Of a stretch of DNA of 64,000 bases, positions 1 to 7,684 are shown piece by piece. The notes under the pieces are model-generated. The model was given only the letters and a program-made list of their open reading frames with translations. It was not told the DNA's origin and searched no databases. The stretch comes from DASZUK01 sp035547695 (lineage in GTDB: Bacteria > Actinomycetota > Acidimicrobiia > Acidimicrobiales > RAAP-2): contig DASZUK010000062.1 of the NCBI GenBank assembly GCA_035547695.1, positions 124,001 to 188,000 of the forward strand, in the 5' to 3' direction. A program made the translations under genes and the position numbers. Numbering within the stretch: the stretch's first letter is position 1; the number at the start of each line of letters is the position of its first letter.

Positions 1-906
1 GGCGGTGCACAGGAACGTGGTCGAGATGCGGTACTCCACCTCCAGGGCGCGCTCCAGGTTCGGCAAACCTCGGGCTTGGCGCAGGGCGCGCAGTGCCACC
101 TTGAGCGAGGTGGGCGATCTCGTGAGGATGTCGTTGGCCGCGGCCGCGGCGTGCCCGCCCTCGCGAAGGAGCCGGTCGACGATCTCCTCGACCGTGTCCG
201 CCTGGTAGCAGCGGTCGATCCACCGGCGCCATGCGGCAAGCTGCCCGGCGGGCGGGTCCGACGTCACGGCCGCGATCGCCCCGTCGACACCGGTGTGGGC
301 CAGTGCCGCGAAAACGGCAGGCAGGTCGGAGGTGGCGACGTGGACGTCGGCGAGCCCGGCCTCGATCGCGTCGGCCGGGCCGAGGCTGCCGGCGGTGAGC
401 GCCACGTGGGTGCCGAGCTCGCCCGGAGCGTGGGACAGCAGCCAGGTGCCGCCGACGTCGGGAGCGAAGCCGATCCCGACCTCGGGCATCGCGACGACGG
501 AACGTTCCGTCACCACTCGATGGCTGGCATGGGCGGAGATGCCCACCCCGCCGCCCATGACGATGCCGTCCATGATCGCCACTACCGGTTTCGAGTAGCG
601 GGCGATGCGGGCGTCGAGCCGGTACTCGTCCGCCCAGAACGCCTTCGGGGCCGGGTCTCCGGTCCGGGCCGCTTCGTAGATGGAGCGGATGTCGCCGCCG
701 GCGCACAGCGCCCGGCCGCCCGCGCCGTCCACGACGACCGTGGCGATCTCATCGTCGCCGGCGAAGCGGTCGAGGGCGGCGTCGACCAGGCGGACCATCT
801 CGTGGGTGAGGGCGTTGAGCGTCTTGGGTCGGTTGAGGGTGATCCGCCCGGCGCAGCCGTCCACCCCCACCACGACGGCCGGCCCCGATGTCGTCGGATC
901 GGTCAC
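1..906 (-). CDS. 3-hydroxyisobutyryl-CoA hydrolase (partial, C-terminus outside window)
   Basis: Enoyl-CoA hydratase/isomerase-fold protein. The reading starts at a GTG (VTDPTTSGPAVVVGVDGCAG) and runs off the left edge after 302 codons. Visible motifs are ITLNRPKTLNAL, the oxyanion-hole stretch ALCAGGDIRSIYEA, and MGGGVGISAHASHRV followed by AMPEVGIGFAPDVGG. This E/D arrangement is typical of HIBYL-CoA hydrolases rather than plain hydratases. The family hydrolyses 3-hydroxyisobutyryl-CoA in valine catabolism. The start overlaps the stop of the upstream acyl-CoA dehydrogenase by three bases (GTGA), so it is the third gene of an mmsA-acd-hibch operon. A generic enoyl-CoA hydratase is less likely given the neighbours. 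Confidence 0.85.
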   Translation of the reverse strand, partial: MTDPTTSGPAVVVGVDGCAGRITLNRPKTLNALTHEMVRLVDAALDRFAGDDEIATVVVDGAGGRALCAGGDIRSIYEAARTGDPAPKAFWADEYRLDARIARYSKPVVAIMDGIVMGGGVGISAHASHRVVTERSVVAMPEVGIGFAPDVGGTWLLSHAPGELGTHVALTAGSLGPADAIEAGLADVHVATSDLPAVFAALAHTGVDGAIAAVTSDPPAGQLAAWRRWIDRCYQADTVEEIVDRLLREGGHAAAAANDILTRSPTSLKVALRALRQARGLPNLERALEVEYRISTTFLCTA

Positions 907-2081
907 GACGGGTTCCCCAGCAGGTGGCGGGACACGATGAGGCGCATGATCTCGTTGGTTCCTTCCAGGATCTGGTGGACCCGCAGGTCCCTGACGATCT
1001 TCTCGATGCCGGTCTCGGCCAGGTACCCGTAGCCACCGTGGAGCTGGAGCGCCTGGTTGGCGACCGTGAAGCCGGCGTCGGTCGCGAAGCGCTTGGCCAT
1101 CGCGCACCACTGGGTGGCGTCGGCCGCCCCGGCGTCGAGAGCGGTCGCGGCCCGGCGCACCATGAGCCGGGCCGCTTCCAGCTCGGTGGCCATGTCGGCC
1201 AGGACGAAGCGCAGCGCCTGCTGGTCGGCCAGCGGCCGGCCGAACGCGCGACGGTCCAGCAGGTGGGCGCGGGCCTTCTCCAGCGCCAGCGACGCGCCGC
1301 CGATGGAGCACGCCGCGATGTTGAGCCGGCCGCCGTCGAGGCCGGCCATGGCCACCTTGAACCCCTCGCCCTCCGGGCCGAGGCGCGCCTCGTCGGGGAC
1401 CTCGACCCCTTCGAGGACCACCTGCCGGGTGGGCTGGGCCCGCCACCCCATCTTCTGCTCCTCGGCCCCGAACGACAGCCCGGCCATACCCGCCTCGACC
1501 AGGAAGGCCGTCACCCCGGACGGGCCCGCGTCGCCGGTGCGGGCCATCACCACGTACAGGTCCGAGGTGCCGGCGCCGGAGACGAACTGCTTGACCCCGT
1601 CGATGACCCACCCCTCGCCGCGCCGCAGGGCGGTGGTCCGCAGGGCGGCGGCGTCGGAGCCCGCATCGGCCTCCGTGAGGCAGTAGCTGCCGAAGTGGTC
1701 CATGGAGCACAACGCCGGCAGGTGCGTCTCCCGCTGGCTCGCGCTGCCGAAGCGGTCCACCATGGCCGCCACCATGTTGTGGATCGACACGTACGCCGCC
1801 AGGGACGGGCAGCCGGTCGCCAGGGCCTCGAAGACCACCACCGCGTCGAGGCGCGACAGCCCGGCCCCGCCGGCGTCGGGGTCCACCACCACGCCGCCCA
1901 GCCCCAGCCGGGCGGCGTGGCGCAGCACGTCGGCCGGGAAGTGCTGCTGGCGGTCCCAGGCCACGGCGTGGGGGGCCAGCTCGCGAACCGCGAACTGCAA
2001 AACGGCCCGCTCGAGCTCCTCCTGCTCGGGGCTGAGACCCAGGACCGGGCCGGCCGGAGGGGCCGTCGTGGCGGCGGTCAT
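903..2081 (-). CDS. isobutyryl-CoA dehydrogenase-like acyl-CoA dehydrogenase
   Basis: Flavoprotein of 392 residues, full length for the acyl-CoA dehydrogenase family. The N-terminal helical domain leads to the FAD/substrate signature YCLTEADAGSDAAALRT around residue 135. The C-terminal domain carries LHGGYGYLAETGIEKIVRDLR and ILEGTNEIMRL, whose Glu is the expected catalytic base in short-chain members. It probably oxidises isobutyryl-CoA to methacrylyl-CoA in the cytoplasm, passing electrons to ETF. The ATG overlaps the stop of mmsA (ATGA), and the gene overlaps the downstream hydrolase. The valine assignment rests on this operon; another branched or short acyl-CoA remains possible. Confidence 0.88.
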   Translation of the reverse strand: MTAATTAPPAGPVLGLSPEQEELERAVLQFAVRELAPHAVAWDRQQHFPADVLRHAARLGLGGVVVDPDAGGAGLSRLDAVVVFEALATGCPSLAAYVSIHNMVAAMVDRFGSASQRETHLPALCSMDHFGSYCLTEADAGSDAAALRTTALRRGEGWVIDGVKQFVSGAGTSDLYVVMARTGDAGPSGVTAFLVEAGMAGLSFGAEEQKMGWRAQPTRQVVLEGVEVPDEARLGPEGEGFKVAMAGLDGGRLNIAACSIGGASLALEKARAHLLDRRAFGRPLADQQALRFVLADMATELEAARLMVRRAATALDAGAADATQWCAMAKRFATDAGFTVANQALQLHGGYGYLAETGIEKIVRDLRVHQILEGTNEIMRLIVSRHLLGNPS

Positions 2082-3574
2082 GTCAGCGTCGGGATGACGA
2101 AGCTGGCTCCGGAACGAACCCCGCCGGGCCAGCGGGAGGTCACCGTCTTGGTGCGGGTGTAGAAGCGGACCGAGTCCGGCCCGTGCTGGTTGAGGTCACC
2201 GAACCCGGACCGCTTCCACCCGCCGAACGTGTGGTAGGCCACAGGGACCGGGATCGGGACGTTGACCCCGACCATCCCCACCTGCACCCGGGAAGTGAAG
2301 TCCCTGGCAGCGTCGCCGTCCCGGGTGAAGATCGCCACCCCGTTGCCGTAGGCGTGCTCGTTCGGCAGCCGCAGCGCCTCCTCGTAGTCGGCGGCCCGCA
2401 CCACCGACAGCACCGGCCCGAAGATCTCCTCCCTGTAGATCGTCATCTCCGGCGTCACCCGGTCGAAGAGGCAACCGCCGACGAAGTACCCCGACTCGTA
2501 GCCGTCGACCTTCAGGTCACGGCCGTCGACCACCAGCTCCGCTCCTTCGTCCACCCCTTTGGCGATGGCGGAGCGGACCCGCTCCAGCGCGTCGGCGCCG
2601 ATCAGGGGACCGAAATCCACCTCGGGCGACGCGGAGTGCCCGATGCGCAGGGCCCGCACCCGATCGGCCAGCCGTTCCACCAGCGCGTCCGCAGTGCCCT
2701 GTCCCACCGGTACGGCCACCGAGATGGCCATGCAGCGCTCCCCGGCCGACCCGTAGCCGGCACCGACCAGGGCGTCGACCACCTGGTCGAGGTCGGCGTC
2801 AGGGAGCACCACCGCGTGGTTCTTGGCTCCCCCGAAGCACTGCGCCCGCTTCCCGTTCGCCGTCGCCGTCGAGTACACGTGCTCGGCTATCGCGGACGAC
2901 CCCACGAAACCGACCGCCGCCACCACCGGATCGTCGAGGAGCGCGTCCACCGCCACCCGGTCACCGTTCACCACGTTGAAGACGCCGGGGGGCAGCCCCG
3001 CTTCGCTGAACAGCTCGGCCAGCCGCAGCGGCACCGACGGGTCGCGCTCCGAGGGCTTCAGCACGAACGAGTTGCCGCACGCGATCGCCGGCGCGGCCTT
3101 CCACAGCGGGATCATCGCCGGGAAGTTGAACGGGGTGATCCCCGCCGCCACCCCCAACGGCTGACGCATGGAGTACACGTCGATGCCCGTCCCGGCGCTG
3201 TCGCTGTACTCGCCCTTGAGCAGGTGCGGGATCCCCGTCGCGAACTCCACCACCTCCAGACCTCGCTGGATGTCGCCCCTGGAGTCCTCGACCGTCTTGC
3301 CGTGCTCCGACGACAGCACGGCGGCCAGCTCGTCGATCTCGCCCTCGACCAGCTCCAGGAACCGCCGCAGCACCCGTGCACGCCGCTGCGGGTTCCACGA
3401 CGCCCAGCCCGGCTGCGCCGCGGCGGCAGAGGCCGTCACCTCGCGCACCTCGTCGACCGACGCCAGCGCCACCTCCCGCTGCACCAGCCCGGTGTTGGGG
3501 TCGAAGACCGCAGAGGTACGACCGGACCGGCCCGCCACACGTTGACCGTCCACGTAATGACCAATGACATCCAC
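2078..3574 (-). CDS. mmsA: methylmalonate-semialdehyde dehydrogenase (acylating)
   Basis: CoA-dependent aldehyde dehydrogenase of 498 residues, the usual family length. It converts (methyl)malonate semialdehyde to propionyl-/acetyl-CoA at the end of valine and inositol breakdown. Visible are the NAD-fold stretch GITPFNFPAMIPLWKAAPA, FVGSSAIAEHVY, the GAKNHAVVLPDADLDQV block diagnostic for this subfamily, and the catalytic Cys in SAGERCMAISV. I chose the GTG at 3574 (VDVIGHYVDGQRV) because AAGGAG lies 5 bases upstream. The same frame stays open for another 398 codons upstream, but that part is repeat-rich and family-unlike. First gene of a three-gene overlapping operon. Confidence 0.92.
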   Translation of the reverse strand: MDVIGHYVDGQRVAGRSGRTSAVFDPNTGLVQREVALASVDEVREVTASAAAAQPGWASWNPQRRARVLRRFLELVEGEIDELAAVLSSEHGKTVEDSRGDIQRGLEVVEFATGIPHLLKGEYSDSAGTGIDVYSMRQPLGVAAGITPFNFPAMIPLWKAAPAIACGNSFVLKPSERDPSVPLRLAELFSEAGLPPGVFNVVNGDRVAVDALLDDPVVAAVGFVGSSAIAEHVYSTATANGKRAQCFGGAKNHAVVLPDADLDQVVDALVGAGYGSAGERCMAISVAVPVGQGTADALVERLADRVRALRIGHSASPEVDFGPLIGADALERVRSAIAKGVDEGAELVVDGRDLKVDGYESGYFVGGCLFDRVTPEMTIYREEIFGPVLSVVRAADYEEALRLPNEHAYGNGVAIFTRDGDAARDFTSRVQVGMVGVNVPIPVPVAYHTFGGWKRSGFGDLNQHGPDSVRFYTRTKTVTSRWPGGVRSGASFVIPTLT

Positions 3575-3592
3575 CGGGGCTCCTTCACCTGT

Positions 3593-3670
3593 TGACCCTG
3601 TCGGCCCTGACTGCGTTGGCCCTGATTGGCCCTGACCCTGTCGGCCTGACCCTGCTGGCCCTGACTGCCG
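3593..3670. repeat. degenerate 15-bp tandem repeat upstream of mmsA
   Basis: Units of about 15 bp such as TGACCCTGTCGGCCC recur five times with small indels, beginning just upstream of the mmsA ribosome-binding site. It probably lies in the mmsA leader. It matches the 15-bp periodicity of other arrays in the first 39 kb. Confidence 0.7.
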
Positions 3671-3955
3671 GCGGTTGGGTCCTCCCGGCAGCCCGGTCAT
3701 TGTATGGTTGGACGTCCTAATAAATGAGGGTCTCGTTTGGGTGCTAACCGGGCGGCTTTGGGCGCTAAACCGAGCGGTGCCCCGGGCACAGCGGTCCCGC
3801 GACGGCCGGCGAGCGCGCCGGCGGAGGTGAGTGCCAAGGCTCGTACGTCCTCGAACCTCCTTGCAGACCTCGAACCTTCTTGCAGACGCAGAACCCCCCT
3901 TCGGGGCCGCGTCCGCCTGGTTGCTCCATCGACGACCGAGACCGATGATGGACCA
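3671..3955. promoter_or_regulatory. intergenic region between mmsA and sixA with a possible minus-strand promoter
   Basis: No convincing gene. On the minus strand TACAAT (3699-3704) is a good -10 candidate for mmsA. The near-palindrome TTGGACGTCCTAA (core GGACGTCC, 3708-3720) lies immediately upstream of it and could be a repressor site. The -35 is poor. Nearer sixA there is an imperfect 20-bp direct repeat (CTCGAACCTCCTTGCAGAC / CTCGAACCTTCTTGCAGAC, about 3851-3891). The open frame running through this stretch in front of sixA has no visible start signal and reads as low-quality protein. Confidence 0.4.
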
Positions 3956-4489
3956 ATGGAACCGTTGTCGTTGATCCTGTTCCGGCATGCAAAGTCGGAC
4001 TGGCACGCCGAGTACGGCCAAGACGATCGGCAGCGGCCGTTGTCCCCCCGGGGTTGCCGGGCCGCCCGGACCATGGGCCGGTTCCTGGCCAACGCCGGCC
4101 AGGTCCCGAGGGTGGCGATGACGTCGCCCGCGGTACGGGCTCGACGCACCCTGGAACTGGCCATCGGGGCCGGAGGGTGGAGCTGCGAGGTGCAGGTGCG
4201 CCCCGGGCTCTACGGCGAAGCGGCAGAGCTCCTTGCCGAGATCCATGCTGCGCCGAGCGATAGTCGAACCCTGGTGCTCGTCGGTCACGAGCCGGCATGG
4301 TCGACCGGTGCCCAGCTCCTCACCGGCGCCGGACGCATCCGACTGCCGACCGCCTCCATGCTCCGTCTGGAGCTCGACGCGGATCGCTGGCGCGACGTCG
4401 GGCCGGCGACGGCAACCATCACGTGGTTGATGGTGCCGCGCCTGGCAGAGCGGGCACGAGGACGGTCGCGGCAGGGGCGGTATAATTGA
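3956..4489 (+). CDS. sixA: SixA-type phosphohistidine phosphatase
   Basis: Histidine-phosphatase superfamily protein of 177 residues. The RHG-type motif is LILFRHAKSDW, with the phospho-accepting His about residue 10. A second catalytic His is in LVLVGHEPAWS. The family removes phosphate from phosphohistidine residues of signalling proteins or from small phosphate esters. I start at ATG 3956 because the fold begins directly there; the upstream in-frame codons are low-complexity. The last codons and stop (TAT AAT TGA) contain the -10 of the next promoter, so sixA is separate from, and directly abuts, the riboswitch-controlled operon. Confidence 0.8.
   Translation: MEPLSLILFRHAKSDWHAEYGQDDRQRPLSPRGCRAARTMGRFLANAGQVPRVAMTSPAVRARRTLELAIGAGGWSCEVQVRPGLYGEAAELLAEIHAAPSDSRTLVLVGHEPAWSTGAQLLTGAGRIRLPTASMLRLELDADRWRDVGPATATITWLMVPRLAERARGRSRQGRYN
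4481..4486 (+). promoter_or_regulatory. -10 box (TATAAT) of the MutS-like operon
   Basis: A perfect TATAAT embedded in the last two codons of sixA, about 16 bases before the riboswitch aptamer. Transcription would start near 4493. No good -35 hexamer is visible at 16-18 bp. Confidence 0.6.
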
Positions 4490-4501
4490 AGTCGGCAAGA
4501 C

Positions 4502-4575
4502 GGCGATGGAGCTCGCCGAAACCGCCCTCGTGGCTGATGGCTCCTGTTGAGCGCCTTCGTGGCGGGAACAGGAGC
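4502..4575 (+). promoter_or_regulatory. fluoride riboswitch (crcB motif) 1, translational type
   Basis: Aptamer 4502-4546 matches the known fluoride riboswitch layout. GGCGATGGAGCTCGCC comes first (GGCG pairs with CGCC as pseudoknot; GGAGC is the 5' strand of P1). Then AAACCGCC, a short P2, and GGCTGATGGCTCC, which ends with the P1 3' strand. The expression platform is readable: GCTCCTGTT (4540-4548) is exactly complementary to AACAGGAGC (4567-4575), which contains the ribosome-binding site of the MutS-like gene. A small CGCC-TTCG-type hairpin lies between. Ligand-stabilised P1 would free the ribosome site, so fluoride should turn translation on. Motif knowledge is established; the switching mechanism is inferred. 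Confidence 0.9.
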
Positions 4576-4580
4576 ACGTC

Positions 4581-6158
4581 GTGGCACAAGAAGTACCGCG
4601 GTCAGCCGACCGGGCCCCGCCCGCGTCCTTCCGGAGCCTTCTGTCACCGCAGGACCGGAACGAGGTGCCGGGAACCGAGCCAACGGATCGCTCCTTCGCT
4701 GCCGACCTGAACCTCGACCAGGTCGTGGCCTCGGTGGCCGGAGACCGAGAGGAGCGCGAGCTCATCACGTCGCTCCTCTACCGCCAGCTCCACGATCCCG
4801 CCACGATCCGCTTCCGCCACGAGATCTTCGTGGACCTCGAGAACGACGCGCTGTTCCGGCGGGTGAAGGAGTCCACCGAGCTGCTGCGCCAGGTCCGCTC
4901 GCACCTGGCGCAGCTCAAGAAGATGGAGTCCCCGTACCAGCGACAGGGCTGGTTCCTGGACGCAGTGGCCATCTACTGCGAGGCCGTGCGGTCCCTGGCC
5001 GACGACCTGCGCGACGGCTCCGTCGCCTCGTCGGGCCTCCGTGCCTTCGGCGGCTTCCTGGCGACGTACACCGCATCCGAAGCGTTCACCACCCTCGCCG
5101 CCGAGACGGCGGCCCGCAAGGAGGGGCTCGCCCAGATCCGCTATTCCGTCCGTATCCGAGGCAGCCGGGTCGACGTCAGCCGGTACGACGGCGAACCGGA
5201 CTACAGCGCCATAGTGCTGAAGACCTTCGAGCGCTTCAAGCAGGGCGCGGTGAAGGACTACCGCGTCCAGTACCGGACCTGGCCGGGCATGAACCACGTC
5301 GGCGCACAGATCCTGGGGCTGGTGGCCCGCCTGTTCCCGGAGGAGTTCTCTGCTCTCGACGACTACTGCCGGCGCCACGGCGACTTCTTCGATCCAACCG
5401 TGCGGCGCTTCGAGCGCGAGGTCCAGTTCTACCTGGCCTATCTGGACTATCTGGCCCCGCTGCGCGCCGCTGGCCTGGGCTTCTGCTATCCCGACGTCGG
5501 GGAGTCGAAGGAGGTCTTCGCCACCGACACGTTCGACCTGGCCCTGGCGCGCAAGCTGACGGCCGAGAAGAAGACGGTGGTCACGAACGAGTTCCGGCTT
5601 TCGGGTGCCGAGCGGATCTTCGTCGTCTCCGGGCCCAACCAGGGCGGCAAGACCACGTTCGCCCGGACCTTTGGCCAGTTGCACCACCTGGCCAGCGTCG
5701 GCGTGCCCGTCCCCGGTTCGGGCGCCCGCCTGTTCCTCTTCGACCGCCTCTTCACCCACTTCGAACGGGAAGAGGACCTGGCCAAGATGAGCGGGAAGCT
5801 CGAAGACGACCTGGTGCGCATACGCGATGCGCTGACCGCGGCGACCTCCGACAGCATCCTCGTCATGAACGAGATCTTCACCTCCACGACGCTGAACGAC
5901 GCTCGCTTCCTCGGCAAGAAGGTGTTGGAGAAGGTCATCCAGCTCGACCTGTTGGCCCTCTACGTCACGTTCGTGGACGAACTGGCGTCGCTCGGCCCGT
6001 CCGTCGTGTCCATGGTCAGCACCATCGTGCCCGAGAACCCGGCCGAGCGGACCTTCAAGGTGGTGCGGGGACCGGCGAACGGCCTGGCCTACGCCTTGGC
6101 CATCGCAGACAAGTACGACCTCACGTACGAGCGCCTGCGAAAGAGGGTCGGTCGATGA
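4581..6158 (+). CDS. MutS-like ATPase, paralogue 1 (no mismatch-recognition domain)
   Basis: Protein of 525 residues. The first ~340 are helical, resembling MutS core/clamp regions; the last ~180 are a MutS domain V ATPase. Walker A is SGPNQGGKTTF and the signature region is KMSGKLEDDL. Walker B is LVMNEIFTSTT, with Asn where most MutS proteins have Asp. There is no N-terminal Phe-x-Glu mismatch-reading domain, so a classical MutS role is doubtful. GTG start, with GGAG six bases upstream. First gene behind the fluoride riboswitch, overlapping paralogue 2 by four bases. A heterodimer of the two paralogues is inferred. MutS-like genes are a described associate of fluoride riboswitches. Confidence 0.85.
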   Translation: MAQEVPRSADRAPPASFRSLLSPQDRNEVPGTEPTDRSFAADLNLDQVVASVAGDREERELITSLLYRQLHDPATIRFRHEIFVDLENDALFRRVKESTELLRQVRSHLAQLKKMESPYQRQGWFLDAVAIYCEAVRSLADDLRDGSVASSGLRAFGGFLATYTASEAFTTLAAETAARKEGLAQIRYSVRIRGSRVDVSRYDGEPDYSAIVLKTFERFKQGAVKDYRVQYRTWPGMNHVGAQILGLVARLFPEEFSALDDYCRRHGDFFDPTVRRFEREVQFYLAYLDYLAPLRAAGLGFCYPDVGESKEVFATDTFDLALARKLTAEKKTVVTNEFRLSGAERIFVVSGPNQGGKTTFARTFGQLHHLASVGVPVPGSGARLFLFDRLFTHFEREEDLAKMSGKLEDDLVRIRDALTAATSDSILVMNEIFTSTTLNDARFLGKKVLEKVIQLDLLALYVTFVDELASLGPSVVSMVSTIVPENPAERTFKVVRGPANGLAYALAIADKYDLTYERLRKRVGR

Positions 6159-7684
6159 AGGCGTACCTGCTCTACCAGGACGAGGACTTCGACTTCGACG
6201 CCGCCCTCCCCGCCAACCACGACGACGTCGTCCAGGACCTGGAGCTGACCACGATGCTCCAGGCGATGGCCCAGGGCGACACGTTCCTGTTCGAAGTCTC
6301 GAAGCGAGTCGTCCTCACGAGCCTCGACGACCCGGAGGCCATCCGCTACCGCCAGCATGTGCTCGCCGACTCCCTGGCCCACCCCGACATCCTCCGCGAG
6401 ATGTACGCGATCGCGGTGGGGGCGCTCGAGGACAAGCGCGGCCTGTGGGGTTACTCGTCGCGCTATCCGAGCTCCATCCTCTCGGCTGCCGTTCACCAGC
6501 TCGAAGCCCTCGTCGTCCGCATGAAGGAGCTCCGCCAGATCGCCGACCAGCACCTGGAAACGCTCCGCTCGGACGGGCTGCGCACCCTCTTGCGGACGCT
6601 CCAGCGTGATCTGGACGACGAGTACTTCCAGACGGTCAACGACCACCTCGGCCAGCTCAAGTTCAGGCACGGCGAGCTGATCAGCATGGAGCTCGACCGC
6701 GACAACAGCGGGATCGGGTACGTCCTGCGCTCGTCGGACCGAGCCAGGTCCACCTGGAAGGAACGGCTCGGCATCGGCCCGCGCTCGTCGTACTCCTTCA
6801 CGATCCCCCCACGCGACGAAGCAGGCGCCAACGCCCTCTCCGACATGACCAGCCGTGGGATCAACCTGGTCGCCAACGCGGCAGCGCAGTCGGCCGACCA
6901 CATCACCAGCTACTTCACGATGCTGCGGGCCGAGCTCGGCTTCTACGTGAGCTGCCTCAACCTGTACGAGCAGTTGGCAGCCAGGGACCTGTACCCGATC
7001 TTCCCCGACCCGGCCCCGTGGGAGGAGGGCCGGCTCTCGTTCTCGGACCTGCGCGACGTCTGCCTGGCGCTGCGGGCCGAACGGCCCGTCGTGGGCAACG
7101 ATGTCGAGGCCGACGGGAAGTCCATGGTCATCGTCACCGGTGCCAACTCGGGGGGCAAGTCCACCTTCCTGCGCAGCGTCGGCCTGGCTCAGCTCATGAT
7201 GCAGAGCGGCATGTTCGTCACCGCCGACGCCTACCGAGCCAGCGTGTGCCGGGGGGTCTTCACCCACTTCATCCGCGAGGAGGACGCCAGCATGACCAGC
7301 GGCCGCCTCGACGAGGAGCTCGCCCGGATGAGCACCATCGCCGACGAGATCGGGCCGGGCTGCCTCATGCTCTTCAACGAGTCGTTCGCCGCCACCAACG
7401 AACGGGAGGGCTCCGAGATCGCTCGCCAGGTCGTCCGGGCACTGCTGGAGGTGGGGATCCGAGTCCTCTACGTCACCCACCAGTACGACTTCGCCGAGAG
7501 CTTCTTGCGCCAGCGCGCCGCATCGACCCTCTTCCTGCGGGCCGAGCGCGAGGCCGACGGCCGTCGGAGCTTCAAGCTGGCGGTCGCCGAGCCACTCCCC
7601 ACCAGCTTTGGCGAGGACCTCTACCTGCGGCTCGGACGATGGTTGGGCGAGGACGACCTCCCCTCCGGCCGGCGTCTCCCATGA
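6155..7684 (+). CDS. MutS-like ATPase, paralogue 2
   Basis: Protein of 509 residues with the same plan as its upstream neighbour: a helical N-terminal part and a C-terminal MutS ATPase. Walker A is VTGANSGGKSTFL, the signature region is SMTSGRLDEELARMS, and Walker B is CLMLFNESFAATN, again Asn-Glu in place of Asp-Glu. No mismatch-recognition or Smr nuclease domain is seen. ATG overlaps the previous stop (ATGA), and its own stop overlaps the GTPase start. The overlap suggests coupled, near-equal synthesis, which would suit a heterodimer. Function unknown beyond an ATP-driven clamp; control is by the fluoride riboswitch upstream of paralogue 1. Confidence 0.85.
   Translation: MKAYLLYQDEDFDFDAALPANHDDVVQDLELTTMLQAMAQGDTFLFEVSKRVVLTSLDDPEAIRYRQHVLADSLAHPDILREMYAIAVGALEDKRGLWGYSSRYPSSILSAAVHQLEALVVRMKELRQIADQHLETLRSDGLRTLLRTLQRDLDDEYFQTVNDHLGQLKFRHGELISMELDRDNSGIGYVLRSSDRARSTWKERLGIGPRSSYSFTIPPRDEAGANALSDMTSRGINLVANAAAQSADHITSYFTMLRAELGFYVSCLNLYEQLAARDLYPIFPDPAPWEEGRLSFSDLRDVCLALRAERPVVGNDVEADGKSMVIVTGANSGGKSTFLRSVGLAQLMMQSGMFVTADAYRASVCRGVFTHFIREEDASMTSGRLDEELARMSTIADEIGPGCLMLFNESFAATNEREGSEIARQVVRALLEVGIRVLYVTHQYDFAESFLRQRAASTLFLRAEREADGRRSFKLAVAEPLPTSFGEDLYLRLGRWLGEDDLPSGRRLP

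Noticed and set aside
3737..3955. N-terminal extension of the sixA frame
   Set aside because: No ribosome site, low-complexity text, and the histidine-phosphatase fold starts at 3956.
4547..6154. Long frame upstream of MutS-like paralogue 2
   Set aside because: It is the out-of-frame shadow of paralogue 1; Arg/Pro-rich text without family motifs.
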